64,000 nt of DNA from Metellina segmentata (Eukaryota > Arthropoda > Arachnida > Araneae > Tetragnathidae), in NCBI GenBank assembly GCA_947359465.1, contig OX375877.1:70534698-70598697 (forward strand), in the 5' to 3' direction. This document shows, piece after piece, positions 33,455-43,036 of the stretch. Positions within the stretch are counted from its first letter, which is position 1, and each line of letters opens with the position of its first letter. Under the pieces are notes generated by a model. That model was not told where the DNA came from. It did no database searches and worked only from the letters and a program-made list of their open reading frames with translations. Position numbers and translations under genes: made by a program.

Positions 33455-36400
33455 CAGGGGCGTATATAAGGGAGGGGCCGAGGGGGCCCGGGCCCCTCCC
33501 GAAATTTTGACTATGTTCACACATGATAACTTTTTATTTTGAACTTTTTGAAATCTAATTTGTATTTCTGGCAGAAAAAATTTTCTTAAAATTTTTTATT
33601 ATTTGGACACATTTAAAACTGGACAGAGAAGCTATTTCCTTTCCAGAGTAAAGTAAACACAGTGGGCTGGACACAGGTATCACCGAAATTTATGATGGTT
33701 GATGAAAGATGTGCTGTGACCACGTGGTTGTGAGAGTGCAACTCAACAGAGAACATTTTCTCCCTCCGCTGCCCGCAGAATCCAATGGACACCTCTGACA
33801 GACAGTTTTACGACTTTGCGAGATAAGAGACCCTCTGTCTAGCTTCCCAAACAACCTCTTGGGCATCGGTGAAAGTCAATCCTCCATTCAAAACTTCTTT
33901 ACAAAAAGACGAAATAACACTGATGGAACCGCAATCAGCTGCAGCCCCCCACTGAAGATTCTTCAAGATCCAATGACAAACAAATTGTCAAAGTAAGCTT
34001 AGTAACGAAAAATATTTATGATATTGGGAATCATTATCATAAAAGTTCTCTAAAATCTTTAACAAATGAAGAAATAATTTCCTTTGTTGAAAATATTTGG
34101 AAACCTGAAAGTGGACTGAAATTTCACAATACGTCAGATTCAAACCACAAGAGATCCTTTCAATTGAAATGGCTCGATGATTACAAATGGTTAACATATT
34201 CCGAAGAAAAATCTGGATCTTTTTGTAGGTACTGTGTATTTTTTTCATCTGAATCTGTTCCAATAGGAGATAATCAATTACCAGGGGCTTTAGATACAAA
34301 GCCTTTTACTAATTTGAAAAAAGCCGAAGAGGTATTCAATAATCATGAAAACTGCACGTATGACAAAAAATCAGTTTTAATAGCCGAAAATATTAAGGCT
34401 ATGGTTAACAAAAAAAACTGAAAGTGTTATTGTTCAAATTAACACCCAACGAAAACTGATGCAATTAATATTAGAAAGAAAATAATACCGATAGTTCAAA
34501 CAGTACGATTTTGTGGGAGACAACAAATAGCACTAAGAGGCCATATTGACAGTGGGCGAATCAGTTTGGAGAAACCTGAAAGCAATGATGGAAATTTTCG
34601 AGCATTACTGAGATATAGAGCCAACAGTGGAGATATCAATCTTTATAGATCATCTCACTAACAGCGGCGGGAAGAGCATGTATTCGAGCTCAGTTATACA
34701 AAATGAACTTATTCATACACTTGGCCAATTAATTCAATCAAAAATAATATCTGATGTTCGTAAATCATTCTTTTATACTGTATTAGCCGATGAAACCACC
34801 TATATCAGCCAAATAGAACAATTTTCTCTTTGTGTTTGAAACGTCGATGATGAGTTGAATAAAACCAGAAATAAAATCGGATATTTCCTAGCTTTTGTTC
34901 CTGTCTTTGATGTAACAGGTGCAGCCTTAGCTTAAAACTGTGTTAGAAAAATTATCAAGTTTAGGACCTGATTTAAATAAGTTGAGAGGGCAAGGATATG
35001 ATTGAGCTGCGGTAATGTAATTTAGAGGAGTACACGCTTGCATTAAGGAAAAATTTCCATTAACTGTATATACACATCGTTCTTCTCGTACTCTAAACTT
35101 ATGCCTTTCTGATTCGTGTAATATTCCTTCTATAGGAAACTGTGTGGGGGGTCATTAAAGAAGTTTGTGGGTGTTTTCATTCATCGGCCAAAAGAACGGC
35201 GATATTAAAGTCAGTGATTTTAAAATACTGCCCTGAACAGAAAAAAAAAACTAATTTCTTTATGCGAAACTTGCTAGGTCGAAAGACATGATTCTATTTT
35301 GGTATTCAAAAATTTGATGGAACCCATAATTCTTGCTCTTATAGAATTTGAAAACGAGGGAAGTAATTCCTCCTATAGGGCATATGGGTTAATAAGTTCA
35401 ATAACGCAATTACAGTTTCGCGTCAACCTTTTTGTTTTGAGCAGTATGCTCGCCATAACACAAAATTTATCAGAAAAACTGTCAAGAAAAAATATTGACT
35501 TCTCGGAAGCTATGAGAATGTATCAAATGTGTTGGAACTGGCATCAAACATAAGGACGGATGCCGATGAAAATTTTAAGACTCTGTACAGTGAAATAAAC
35601 GAATTTGCTGAAAAAAATAAAGATAAGAGAAGAAGTTCCTAGAACTTGCTGCCTTCAAAATGTAAGGAGCAACATCCCTTACTGCACAGCAGAAGAATAT
35701 TATAGGCGAGCCGTTTATATACCTTTTCTTGATGATCTCTGCAATTCCGTGAAAGAACGTTTTGCATTGGCGGTTCTTCCAGTCTCTGTTGCGACCGCGG
35801 AAAGGAGTTTCTCAAGTTTGTGGAGACTGAAGACTTATTTACGAAATACGACTTCAGAAACGAGACTATATGGACTGGCGCTGCTTTCAATTCACAGAGA
35901 TATTAAATTAACAGACGAAGAAGTTCTTGATAAGTTTGTCAGTTCACCAAGAAATACAGATTTTGTTTTGTAAAGTTCTCAGCAATTTTTACCATTTTAC
36001 AGGGTGTCCACTCTTAACCTTGACTGATAATGTCTTTACTAATTTCTTAACCATTCGTTACATATGCATATTTTCAATAACAAAAATGTTTGGAAAGGAA
36101 AAAATTGTATTTGAAACGTTTTGGATAAAAAAAAGTTATCAATTAAAAAAAAATTTAATTTTTATTCGTTGTTTTAGTTTTATTAATCATAATTAGTAAA
36201 CTAAGATCCAGGTACTCATACATTAAGCAAAGAAATTTCTATTGAGATAGTAATTAAAAGTAAATTACCTATCCATCAACTTTAAGAGTGGGCCCCACTT
36301 TATATAAGAACGGATTATAGAATATTTTAAATAAGTAAACAAGTTACTTTTTTCCAATTAAAAAAATTTATATTTCACTATAAAAACAATATTTAAAATT

Positions 36401-36746
36401 ATAATTCCCAATTTCTAAAAGTACATTTAAACTGTCCTTTTTTTTACCCATGTCTGACCTATTCTTTTTAATATCCATGCAGGTTTTAAGTCATTATTAT
36501 ATCCACTGACATTATTTAAAATACATAACTACCAATTTTGGAAATAAATTTTAAACAATTTGAGAATTTCAAATTGTTGTTGGAATTATATTGAATTGTT
36601 ATCATTTATTCAAATTGATATCCTGAAGTCCTAAATAGCTTTCGAATGTTTGCTTCCCCCAAAATTAATACATTTGTACGATGTATACTAAATTGCTTTA
36701 GAGAATATTTGGCCCCTCCCGAAATAAACTCCTATATACGCCACTG
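33455..36746 (+). mobile_element. hAT transposon nested in A2
   Basis: TIRs CAGGGGCGTATATAAG and CCTATATACGCCACTG, flanked by an exact 8-bp duplication CCAGATCC (33447-33454, 36747-36754). A1 carries the unduplicated target CTTACCAGATCCGCTTC near 22008-22024. Subterminal GGGGCCCGGGCCCCTCCCGA (33484) pairs with GGCCCCTCCCGAAATAAACT near the right end. Eight-bp duplications, CAG-type ends and the encoded transposase all indicate the hAT superfamily. Confidence 0.95.
33790..35973 (+). pseudogene. hAT transposase remnant (TTF/ZMYM1-like)
   Basis: The N-terminal part reads SSIQNFFTKRRNN and then a TTF-type zinc-finger segment: WLDDYKWLTYSEEKSGSFCR followed by YCVFF (34170-34245), with a later EEVFNNHENC-type His/Cys end (34327-34360). 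The middle is broken by stops and frameshifts. The C-terminal hAT dimerisation domain is well preserved at 35605-35973: LPVSVATAERSFSSLWRLKT and LRNTTSETRLYGLALLSIHR. In the family this domain mediates dimerisation of a transposase that excises and reinserts the element. The copy cannot be functional as it stands. Confidence 0.85.
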
Positions 36747-37274
36747 CCAGATCCGCTTCATGTCAAGATGACATGACACCAAAAACAAATTGTGAAGCAA
36801 CATGACACCAAAAGAATGTGAAGCAACAGTGCAAGATGAAGTTGTGGCCATTTTAAAACAACTGACAATGAACACTCATGAACAGTTCATTTTTTATGAA
36901 ATACCTGAAGGCATTACACTGTGTTAAATGAAACTGAAACATTTTGTCACCTCCATGCAAACACTTGTAGCTCCATTCCCATGAATGTCACCTCCATGGC
37001 ACTATATGTCACCTCCATGTTTTAAGGAAATAAAAAATTGGCTTTAATTTGCTTAAAATGCTTTCTTGACCTCTGTTTGATGGTTGTACAATTTCATTCT
37101 CCCTAACAGAACACTAAATACATAAAATAAGTAATAAAACTTTAATTTTATTTTTCAAAAGTTTTGACTGTCAAATTTCCACTTAATTTCAGAATGACCC
37201 ATATATATATATATATATATACATATTCGAACAATATATATATATGCTCAAAATTTTCAGATTCTCCTCTCTAG

Positions 37275-37623
37275 GATTTCAAGTATGTCTTCTTCCATCT
37301 CTTCAAACGGCATCTCATCACCCCGGCGTACCTCGTCGGCGCCCCGGCCTCTTATGATATCTCGCTGCCGTCCGCATCTGCCAGAATTATCTCTGCACCC
37401 CGGGTTACGAGCATCGCAAGAATTCCGGACAGGCCTAGGATGCCGGATAGAATCTCACCAGGATCTAGTTACAGATCAAGTTCACGGTCAAGGTGGCTAC
37501 CCCACTTCAGAAGATCCAGATCCAACCGTCGATATAGATCATCAGTCAAATCCCAGCAGCGTCAACATCATTCTAAAAGTTGCAAGACTCATAAGCATAA
37601 AAGAAGATCTTTAGAACCATTAG
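37275..37623 (+). CDS. Exon of an unknown SR/RS-rich protein gene
   Basis: Preceded by an acceptor-like TCTCCTCTCTAG (ending 37274) and followed by a donor-like GTAATT at 37624, the frame is open over all 116 codons. It starts DFKYVFFHLFKRHL, passes RIPDRPRMPDRISPGSS and becomes RS/SR- and His/Lys-rich (YRSSSRSRWLPHFRRSRSNR; KTHKHKRRSLEP). Splicing to 37854 keeps the frame. RS-rich tails occur in splicing regulators and also in viral and transposon proteins; no folded domain is visible, so the identity is open. The overlapping 109-codon frame from 37285 is less plausible because it ignores the splice sites. Upstream exons would lie beyond element A2 or be lost. Confidence 0.45.
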
Positions 37624-37853
37624 GTAATTATATTTTTATGTAAATTATTTACAATAGTGTATAAATTACCTTAAAAACGATGTAATGTGACCTTGAAAAT
37701 CACTCCTTGATGTTGAGAAGGGAATTAGGAGTATTATTTAAAATTCTATTGATTCTAACATAACTTAAATTTCTTTCAGAATCCAATTCCAACTGGGAGT
37801 ATTATTTAAAAAAAATTCTATTGGTTCTAACATATAACTTACATTTCTTTCAG
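37624..37853 (+). repeat. Intron with a duplicated 3' splice region
   Basis: A segment of about 80 bp is tandemly duplicated: GGGAGTATTATTTAAAATTC to TTTCTTTCAG-AATCCAATTCC (about 37698-37795), then again GGGAGTATTATTTAAAAAAA to TTTCTTTCAG at 37853. Each copy ends in a polypyrimidine tract and CAG, so two candidate acceptors exist. Only the second opens into a frame that continues to a stop after a plausible exon. Confidence 0.55.
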
Positions 37854-37972
37854 ATTCACATTCCACTGCAACTCCGCCGACTCTAACCCGCCAACGGATA
37901 AAGGCTGGCTTAAGATTAGCCATAATGGACATCTTTGCTTATAGTATAGATAAGCTTCCAGACTTCAAATAA
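37854..37972 (+). CDS. Terminal exon of the SR/RS-rich gene
   Basis: After the CAG at 37851-37853 the frame joins phase-correctly with the upstream exon (G + AT gives Asp) and reads SHSTATPPTLTRQRIKAGLR then LAIMDIFAYSIDKLPDFK and TAA at 37970-37972. Just downstream the phrase CTTCAAATAAATGCCCTCCA-GATTGG is a partial duplicate of the end of the exon. No domain recognised. Confidence 0.4.
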
Positions 37973-38737
37973 ATACCCTCCAGATTGGGCTCCCCAACTT
38001 CAAATAAATGCCCTCCAGATTGGAAGATTTCTGTACCAGAGCTTATCTAAAAAAAATAATAAATATTTTGAATAGCTTATTGCTTATTATTTCTCATGTA
38101 TGTGTGGGTATTCAATTGACGATTTGTATAGAGATTCTCCAGTAGTAAAAAAATATTACATTAAATTTTTGAAGAATTGACAATTTGCAATATGGAGATG
38201 ACAAATACACACTAAAAAAAGAGCTGGTCTCTAAGTGGTGAGTAGACGTTTAATCCGTTGTTTAAGCATTATAAGTTTTAAAAAAAATCATGAGACAGGT
38301 GTGGGTGTTCAATTCGCATCAAGATTTTCTAATCTACCATGAAATTAAACATGTGTAAGAGAGAAAAAAAACATTACAGTAAACAACTTTGAAGAAGTGG
38401 GTCCAAACAAGTAATAATTAAATTAATGTAAAAAAAATAAGGGTGTGAAGCCAAATAAACAAGAGTGATAAATTACAGTTTGTTTGCAATATGGAGTTGG
38501 AACAAAAAAAATTTTTTAGAGGTACATGTGGAGTTCTAACAGTTGGTTTGAGATTTTCTAATGGTTTCCAAGAGAAAATAAACACTATATAAATTCATTA
38601 CTAGTTTACTTCAAGCATTTGTGTAAATAAAACACGCACAACGTTGGTGTTTCATAAAAATTGAAAAAAAAAACCACAAAAAACCGAACGGTTTTTGTGG
38701 GAGTTTTTTTTTTTCAATTATATTTATTTCATTTACA
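37973..38737. other. AT-rich spacer
   Basis: No gene recognised. Poly-A/poly-T runs near 38664 and 38706 bracket a short inverted sequence (AAAAACCGAACGGTTTTTGT). Confidence 0.4.
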
Positions 38738-38905
38738 ACTTTACATAGCAGTAGTCGATACATGACACACAATATGAAAAACAGTCGATACATGACACAT
38801 AATACGTAAAAAAAAAACTTTACATAGCAGTCGATACATGACACACAATATGCAAAAAAAAAAACTTTACATAGCAGTAGATACATGAAGCATAATGTGA
38901 GTATT
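38738..38905 (+). repeat. Short minisatellite
   Basis: Four imperfect units of CAGT(AG)TCGATACATGACACA followed by CAATATG and an A run, starting at about 38751, 38781, 38829 and 38876. Three units contain ACTTTACATAGCAGT. The 101-codon minus frame here is repeat-derived. Confidence 0.7.
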
Positions 38906-38999
38906 ATATCACCCAATAGAGTCCACTATGGTCGTCACGGCGGGCAGAATGATAGGCGAGAAACATAACCGAGAACGTGAATAAACAGAGAGAGATGGG

Positions 39000-39466
39000 C
39001 ATTTCAATACCTCTCGGTCCCAAAGGTTCTTTACATTCAGGGCAGGTTCAGGGCAGGGTATTCCGCCATCGACGTCTCCACATAGCTAGACAGTTGTAGT
39101 GAAAACTATGGTTGCATGGGGTCCTTTTGCATACATGCATCATATTCGAACAAATGGAGTGTAATGAAAATAGTTCAATTCATTTATCCATTCTAACATA
39201 ACGGACCCCAAACGAGTCCATTGATCAAGTGAAATGGAAAAATATTCTCCCGACGATAACGAATGCTTCCACGCTAATTCAGCCAGTTCGTAAAACATCG
39301 GGATCATTGTGTCCCGCCAAAAGCATTTTAAATGGCCGTTCTTCCAAGCCCGTGGTGTAGATGGGAAGTCTTTAGTAAGGGGATGGGTTTCCCAGCCGAG
39401 GATTGGGTGAAACATCCCTGGGATCAGATGGACGTTTGGAAACGTCTCCGTTAGAGTCTCGTAGAC
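39000..39466 (-). pseudogene. Downstream part of a RING-finger gene, split by a hAT
   Basis: Minus strand. The frame ending near 39140 reads HLIPGMFHPILGWETHPLTK, FWRDTMIPMFYELAELAWKH and SISLDQWTRLGSVMLEWINE, all open. A one-base shift then leads into a RING-type segment (about 39130-39020): C-x11-CNHSFHYNCLAMWRRRW, then after an in-frame stop TCPECKEPLGPRGIEMP. RING domains bind two zinc ions and usually confer E3 ubiquitin ligase activity. The first Cys is replaced and a stop lies between Zn ligands, so it is a pseudogene. Its upstream exon part is at 40511-40700, across the hAT insertion. Confidence 0.55.
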
Positions 39467-40510
39467 CAGTGCTAGCCAACCTTCTTATCGCCGCGGACCG
39501 AATCAACGTTTGATAATTTAAACGCGGCCCGCTGAGGAGGGGACGTTGATTGTTTATATTCTAGATTTGGGGGGGGGTTTGATTTAAATGTTTAATTTGA
39601 TTGTATTTAACATGCCTTCAAAATAAAATACAGTTACACCAAAAAATTAATATAAAGTGATTTAACATTCATCTCACTAAAACGCTAAATCAATGAGAAC
39701 CCTGAGCTTATTTCTTTGCGACGAGACGGTTTCATCTGGGGGTAATAGGAGACAATGACACCCCAAGTGTGTTGCTTGTGTCCAGTTTATACCGTTGTTT
39801 TGTTTTGGTTGCTGTCACTACAGAAAACCCCGCTTCACATAGGATGTCGGAAATGGCAATAGGGATTTAAGTGCTGTGGTGGCAATCTCAGGGTATTCCG
39901 CCATGACTTTAATCCAGAACACCAGCAGAGTTGTTGTCGAACGTAATTTTAAAGCTGCCTTCATTTGCAATCTCCAGCAGTTGATCTTCTTCTTGCACAG
40001 ACATGCTAGATTCGCCTGATTTGTTGACAAAAGGATCGCGGATTCATTCCTTACTAGTCCGTGGGTCTTTTGTGGTTGGGTCTGTTGTGCTCTTTTAAAA
40101 GCAAAGACAGGTAGGTGATCGTGCACCAACTGGGAGAATGAATGTTTAGGGTCAGTCTCGCCTAAAATCCCCACTAATGTCTGAAACATGTCCATAATGC
40201 ATCTGTTCACGCGCCGTCCCCACAACTTCAGTTTTGCTTTAAATGCAGCTACTTTGTCTGCCAACATGAAAACAGTTGTCAAAATTGGAAAATAGAGACA
40301 TACCGATTTCAGAAATCACAATTGAAGCTCTACTAACAGAACAATTTTCATGTTCTGATTTACCGCCTCCTAATTTGAGTGGACATTTCATAGATAAGAG
40401 CCGCACAAACCCGAGAGAAATACAACACAGTAAATAAAATGAAAATAATTTAATGTTCCTTGGGCGGCCCGGTACCATTTGATACACGGACCGGGGGTTG
40501 GGGACCACTG
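39467..40510 (-). mobile_element. hAT element (ZBED5/SCAND3-like) inserted in the RING gene
   Basis: Ends CAGTGCTAGCCAACCTTC and GGGTTGGGGACCACTG form imperfect TIRs, flanked by TAGAC on both sides (39462-39466, 40511-40515). Minus-strand coding remnants read TVFMLADKVAAFKAKLKLWG (ORF 39818-40282), FSQLVHDHLPVF, FWIKVMAEYPEIATTAL and SLLPFPTSY, then after shifts LGVSLSPITPRW near 39730. This is the C-terminal half of a hAT transposase of the ZBED5/SCAN-domain-type group. Five-bp duplications are shorter than the usual 8, and the copy is internally deleted (1.04 kb). Confidence 0.8.
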
Positions 40511-40700
40511 TAGACGACCCAGAAGTTGTCAATGCCAATTCTAACTTCCCGGGAGGTTGGGCCGCATGCAATCTCAAAGTCAAACACGCTCAAAAACGGT
40601 ATGCCGACTCGTGACAGGACAGGACAATCACTTCCGGAGTGCCTACTGCAAAGTAGCTTAACTCCCCGTCATCAGGTGTGTGTAACTTAAATCTGAGATG
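40511..40700 (-). pseudogene. Upstream part of the RING-finger gene
   Basis: Reading towards the hAT insertion: GIPFLSVFDFEIACGPTSRE then VRIGIDNFWVVY. Removing the insertion and one TAGAC joins WVVY to ETLTETFPN in frame, showing that one gene was interrupted. No homologue recognised for this N-terminal portion; the start is not identified. Confidence 0.5.
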
Positions 40701-40984
40701 CTTAAATAAAGAGAGAAAATTTAAAAATAAAAATGATTCAAAAAGGCTGATTAGAAATAAAACATAACTTTCAGCTGAACAAAATTCCGATAGATGGCGC
40801 CACGTCCTTAAGCGAGATCAACAAACCAGTCGGTTTCCCTTCCAGAGTGTGACCGCATTCAGAGGTGGCAAACTTCGATGATCCATTTAAAAGTTAGAAA
40901 AGATTAAAATTTTAAATAAATAAAAGAAAAACAAGGTCGAAAAAGAGAAATAAAACTGTTGTGTTTTAGTGATTCAATTAGGGT
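40701..40984. other. Spacer
   Basis: No gene recognised; AT-rich with short A-runs. Confidence 0.4.
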
Positions 40985-41640
40985 CCTGTCGAGTCCAAAA
41001 GATGCTCAGCGTCTACGAGTGACAACAGAGGTCATGATCCAATATGGGATTTGCAAAATAAAAATTTTGCATGGGGAAATAAAGTTAGGAATTGAAGTCA
41101 AAGACATCAGGATCCAAACGAAACATGCCGCATTGACGTTTAGGTCGCCGCGGGTAAGTTTCAAGGTGTTGTTGCAAGAAGGCACGTGGTCTTTTTGCAG
41201 AGCTTTTGACCGAAGGGTCATAAGGTGGTAATGCTCTAAGTGCTTCGTTTGGAACCTAAGGTATTTTTTCGAAGAACTTGGCCGAAATGTGCTGCAGGAA
41301 TTCAGCAATGGGTTTAATTTTGAGGTCCGAATGTATGACTTCATTCCGGACATAGTAAGGAGCTCCCGTGATAGTCCGCAATGTGCGGCTCTGGAAACTC
41401 TGCAGTTTTTTCCAATTCAATTTATTTGTACCGACCCATATTTGTGAGCCGTACGTCAGTGTTGGCCGAATGATGGCTTTGTAGAGGAGGAGTTTATTGT
41501 GAAGGGAGAGCCTGCTCCTTCGGGCTATGAGCGAGTAGATTTTCCCTTTGGCAATTGCCGCATTACGAAGGGCACGTTTTATGTGATCGTTCCAAAGCTA
41601 CTTTGGATCTAACACAAGTTGCCGACTCGTGGTCCTCTCC
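40985..41640 (-). pseudogene. Jockey-type reverse transcriptase C-terminal remnant
   Basis: Minus-strand reading with shifts: ARRSRLSLHNKLLLYKAIIR, PTLTYGSQIWVGTN, KLQSFQSRTLRTI, GAPYYVRNEVIHSDL and a tail through ORF 41006-41353 (KALQKDHVPSCNNTLKLTRG). KLLLYK-x-IIRP-x-LTYG-x-Q-x-W is typical of the thumb region after the RT of jockey-type LINEs. The catalytic RT motifs are absent; it is a 5'-truncated, decayed copy lying between the two RING remnants. Confidence 0.75.
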
Positions 41641-41654
41641 TCGTCTTTATATAG

Positions 41655-41958
41655 GTGGAGAGAACATCCTGTTGCCGAAAACGCGCAAACTTCCTGTTGT
41701 GCCTTGATTTCGCATAAAACAAAAAAGGCATTTCAATTTCTCAAGGTTCTTCTCCCAAGGGTCCTTTGGATACAGAGCACGTATCACGTCGACGATGTTT
41801 CCACCTAGTCAGGCAGTCGTAGTAGAAACAATGATTACATGGGATTCTTTGGGAAAAAAACATCCAGTCGAAACAAAGCCGGCACTGCACTTGGGCATGA
41901 TGACTCTTTTTCTCTCTCTTTCTTGCGAATGAGGAGAAAGTCGGAGAGAATACGTATA
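41655..41958 (-). pseudogene. Second RING-finger gene remnant, cut by a Helitron
   Basis: Minus strand, open from the Helitron boundary: a Lys/Arg-rich stretch, then CRLCFDWMFFSQRIPCNHCF, YYDCLTRWKHRRRDTCSVSK and GPLGEEP-stop-EIEMPF (about 41900-41740). The spacing C-x2-C-x11-C-N-H-x2-[YF]-x2-C matches the first remnant position by position, including the downstream PLG...EIEMP, so the two are paralogues. The last zinc ligand pair is CSVS rather than C-x2-C. The Helitron at 41959 removes everything upstream. Confidence 0.6.
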
Positions 41959-42220
41959 TCTCTACTATTATAAAATGAAGTTTGTGTGTGTGTGTGTAAT
42001 CAAGTTGTGCCCTGACGAATTTATGGCATTCACACTAATGAAATTTGGCACACATGTAGTCCAGAATTTTTTACAATTTTATAGACCAACCCGATTTTTA
42101 AAATTTATTGTAGAACATTTTATGAATTATTTATTAATTTAATGCGATATCTAATTATTATTTGTTTTCCTCTGAATGGCAACAGTCTTGAATCGGTCTT
42201 GCCTCTGATTCAAATTCTGA

Positions 42221-42900
42221 CTGTTAAGTGTGTGTCTATTCACGCTGCTTACGCCACTAAAACGGTAATCCATTTTTATTTAATTTTTATTGTTTTTAAT
42301 GCTTTTCTAAAAGCATAGTTATCTTTTTTCTTTGTTTGTTATTGTTAATGTGTTTTTGATAACTTTTTTTAAAGCATAATTAAGTGTGCGTCTATTCACA
42401 TTGCTCACGCCACTAAAACGGTAATCCATTTTTATTTCATTTGTACTGTTTTTAATGATTTTCTAAAAGCATAATTATCTTTTTTTCTTTGTTTGTTATT
42501 GTTAATGTGTTTTTTATAAATTTTTTAAAAGCATAATTATCTTTTTCCTTTGTTTCTTATTGTAATTTGAAATCGTAACTAATTATCTTTTTCCTTAACT
42601 ATAGTTTTTAAAGTTATATATTAACGGTTTATTGTGAGATAAATTTTATTTCTTTCAGCTATTTTTTTAAGTATTTTTAACTATGTTTTTTTTTTATTGT
42701 TAATTAAAAGCATAATGTTATTTGTTTGTTATTGTCATTTTGTAATCCTAACTATCGTTTTTAAAGTTATATATTAGCGGTTTATAATTTTGATTTGTTT
42801 CAGCGATTTTTTATAAGCATAATATTATTTCTTTGTTTGTTATTGTCATTTTGTAATCCTAACTATCGTTTTTAAAGTTTTTGTAATCATAAGCAATCTT
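42221..42900 (+). repeat. Tandem repeats in the Helitron 5' untranslated region
   Basis: TAAGTGTGTGTCTATTCACG-CTGC and GCCACTAAAACGGTAATCCA at 42221 recur at 42382 (about 161 bp). Shorter repeats of AAAGCATAATTATC, TTTGTTTGTTATTGT and CTATCGTTTTTAAAGTT follow up to 42900. No coding frame. Confidence 0.65.
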
Positions 42901-43036
42901 TTTTTTTTGTAATTGTAACAACTCTAACACGAACCATAAACTTTAAAGCACACAACAATACCTGAACAATAGAGGCAAAGGTGATGAAAGCACCCAACAA
43001 TCTTTTCTTTTTTAAAGTATAGGAATAGCTTTCAAT

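Larger units (their letters stand above)
31792..36927 (+). pseudogene. Transposase remnant of A2, split by a hAT element
   Basis: From an ATG at 31792: a basic helix-rich leader (FKRKELERYYRRKNKRY, FSTFQQKRELSKK), then NIPPNSELVDIVEAVGVGL and RGRKRLAKRNK (31906-32175), a stop, and a decayed core with ILIHVDFNKNY and EIQSVHFRGSDDQITLH (about 33190-33275) and PFNEYIIVKAFGIKSVCYYV (33355-33420). The hAT interrupts at 33455 and the tail resumes at 36755 to FIFYEIPEG-ITLC-stop. Many in-frame stops. The second catalytic block found in B is missing in both A copies. Confidence 0.65.
30648..37200 (+). mobile_element. TIR transposon A2 (Sola-like), carrying a hAT element
   Basis: TIRs GGGTCCTTCTGAAATTAAG and CTTAATTTCAGAATGACCC with ATAT on both sides (30644-30647, 37201-37204). 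Same ATGTCACCTCCATGG word array as A1 (left 30827, variant ACATCC 31214, 31367, inverted 31393 and 31411; right 36945, 36985, 37007). The 4-bp duplication agrees with TGAA at A1. It keeps the uninterrupted AGCT site that B used in A1, and A1 keeps the uninterrupted site that the hAT used here. Confidence 0.9.

Noticed and set aside
37285..37614. 109-codon frame from ATG 37285
   Set aside because: The alternative frame is open across the whole stretch between acceptor and donor and joins in phase to the next exon, so it is preferred.
41985..42000. (GT)n as an independent microsatellite locus of interest
   Set aside because: It is part of the 5' terminal region of the large Helitron.
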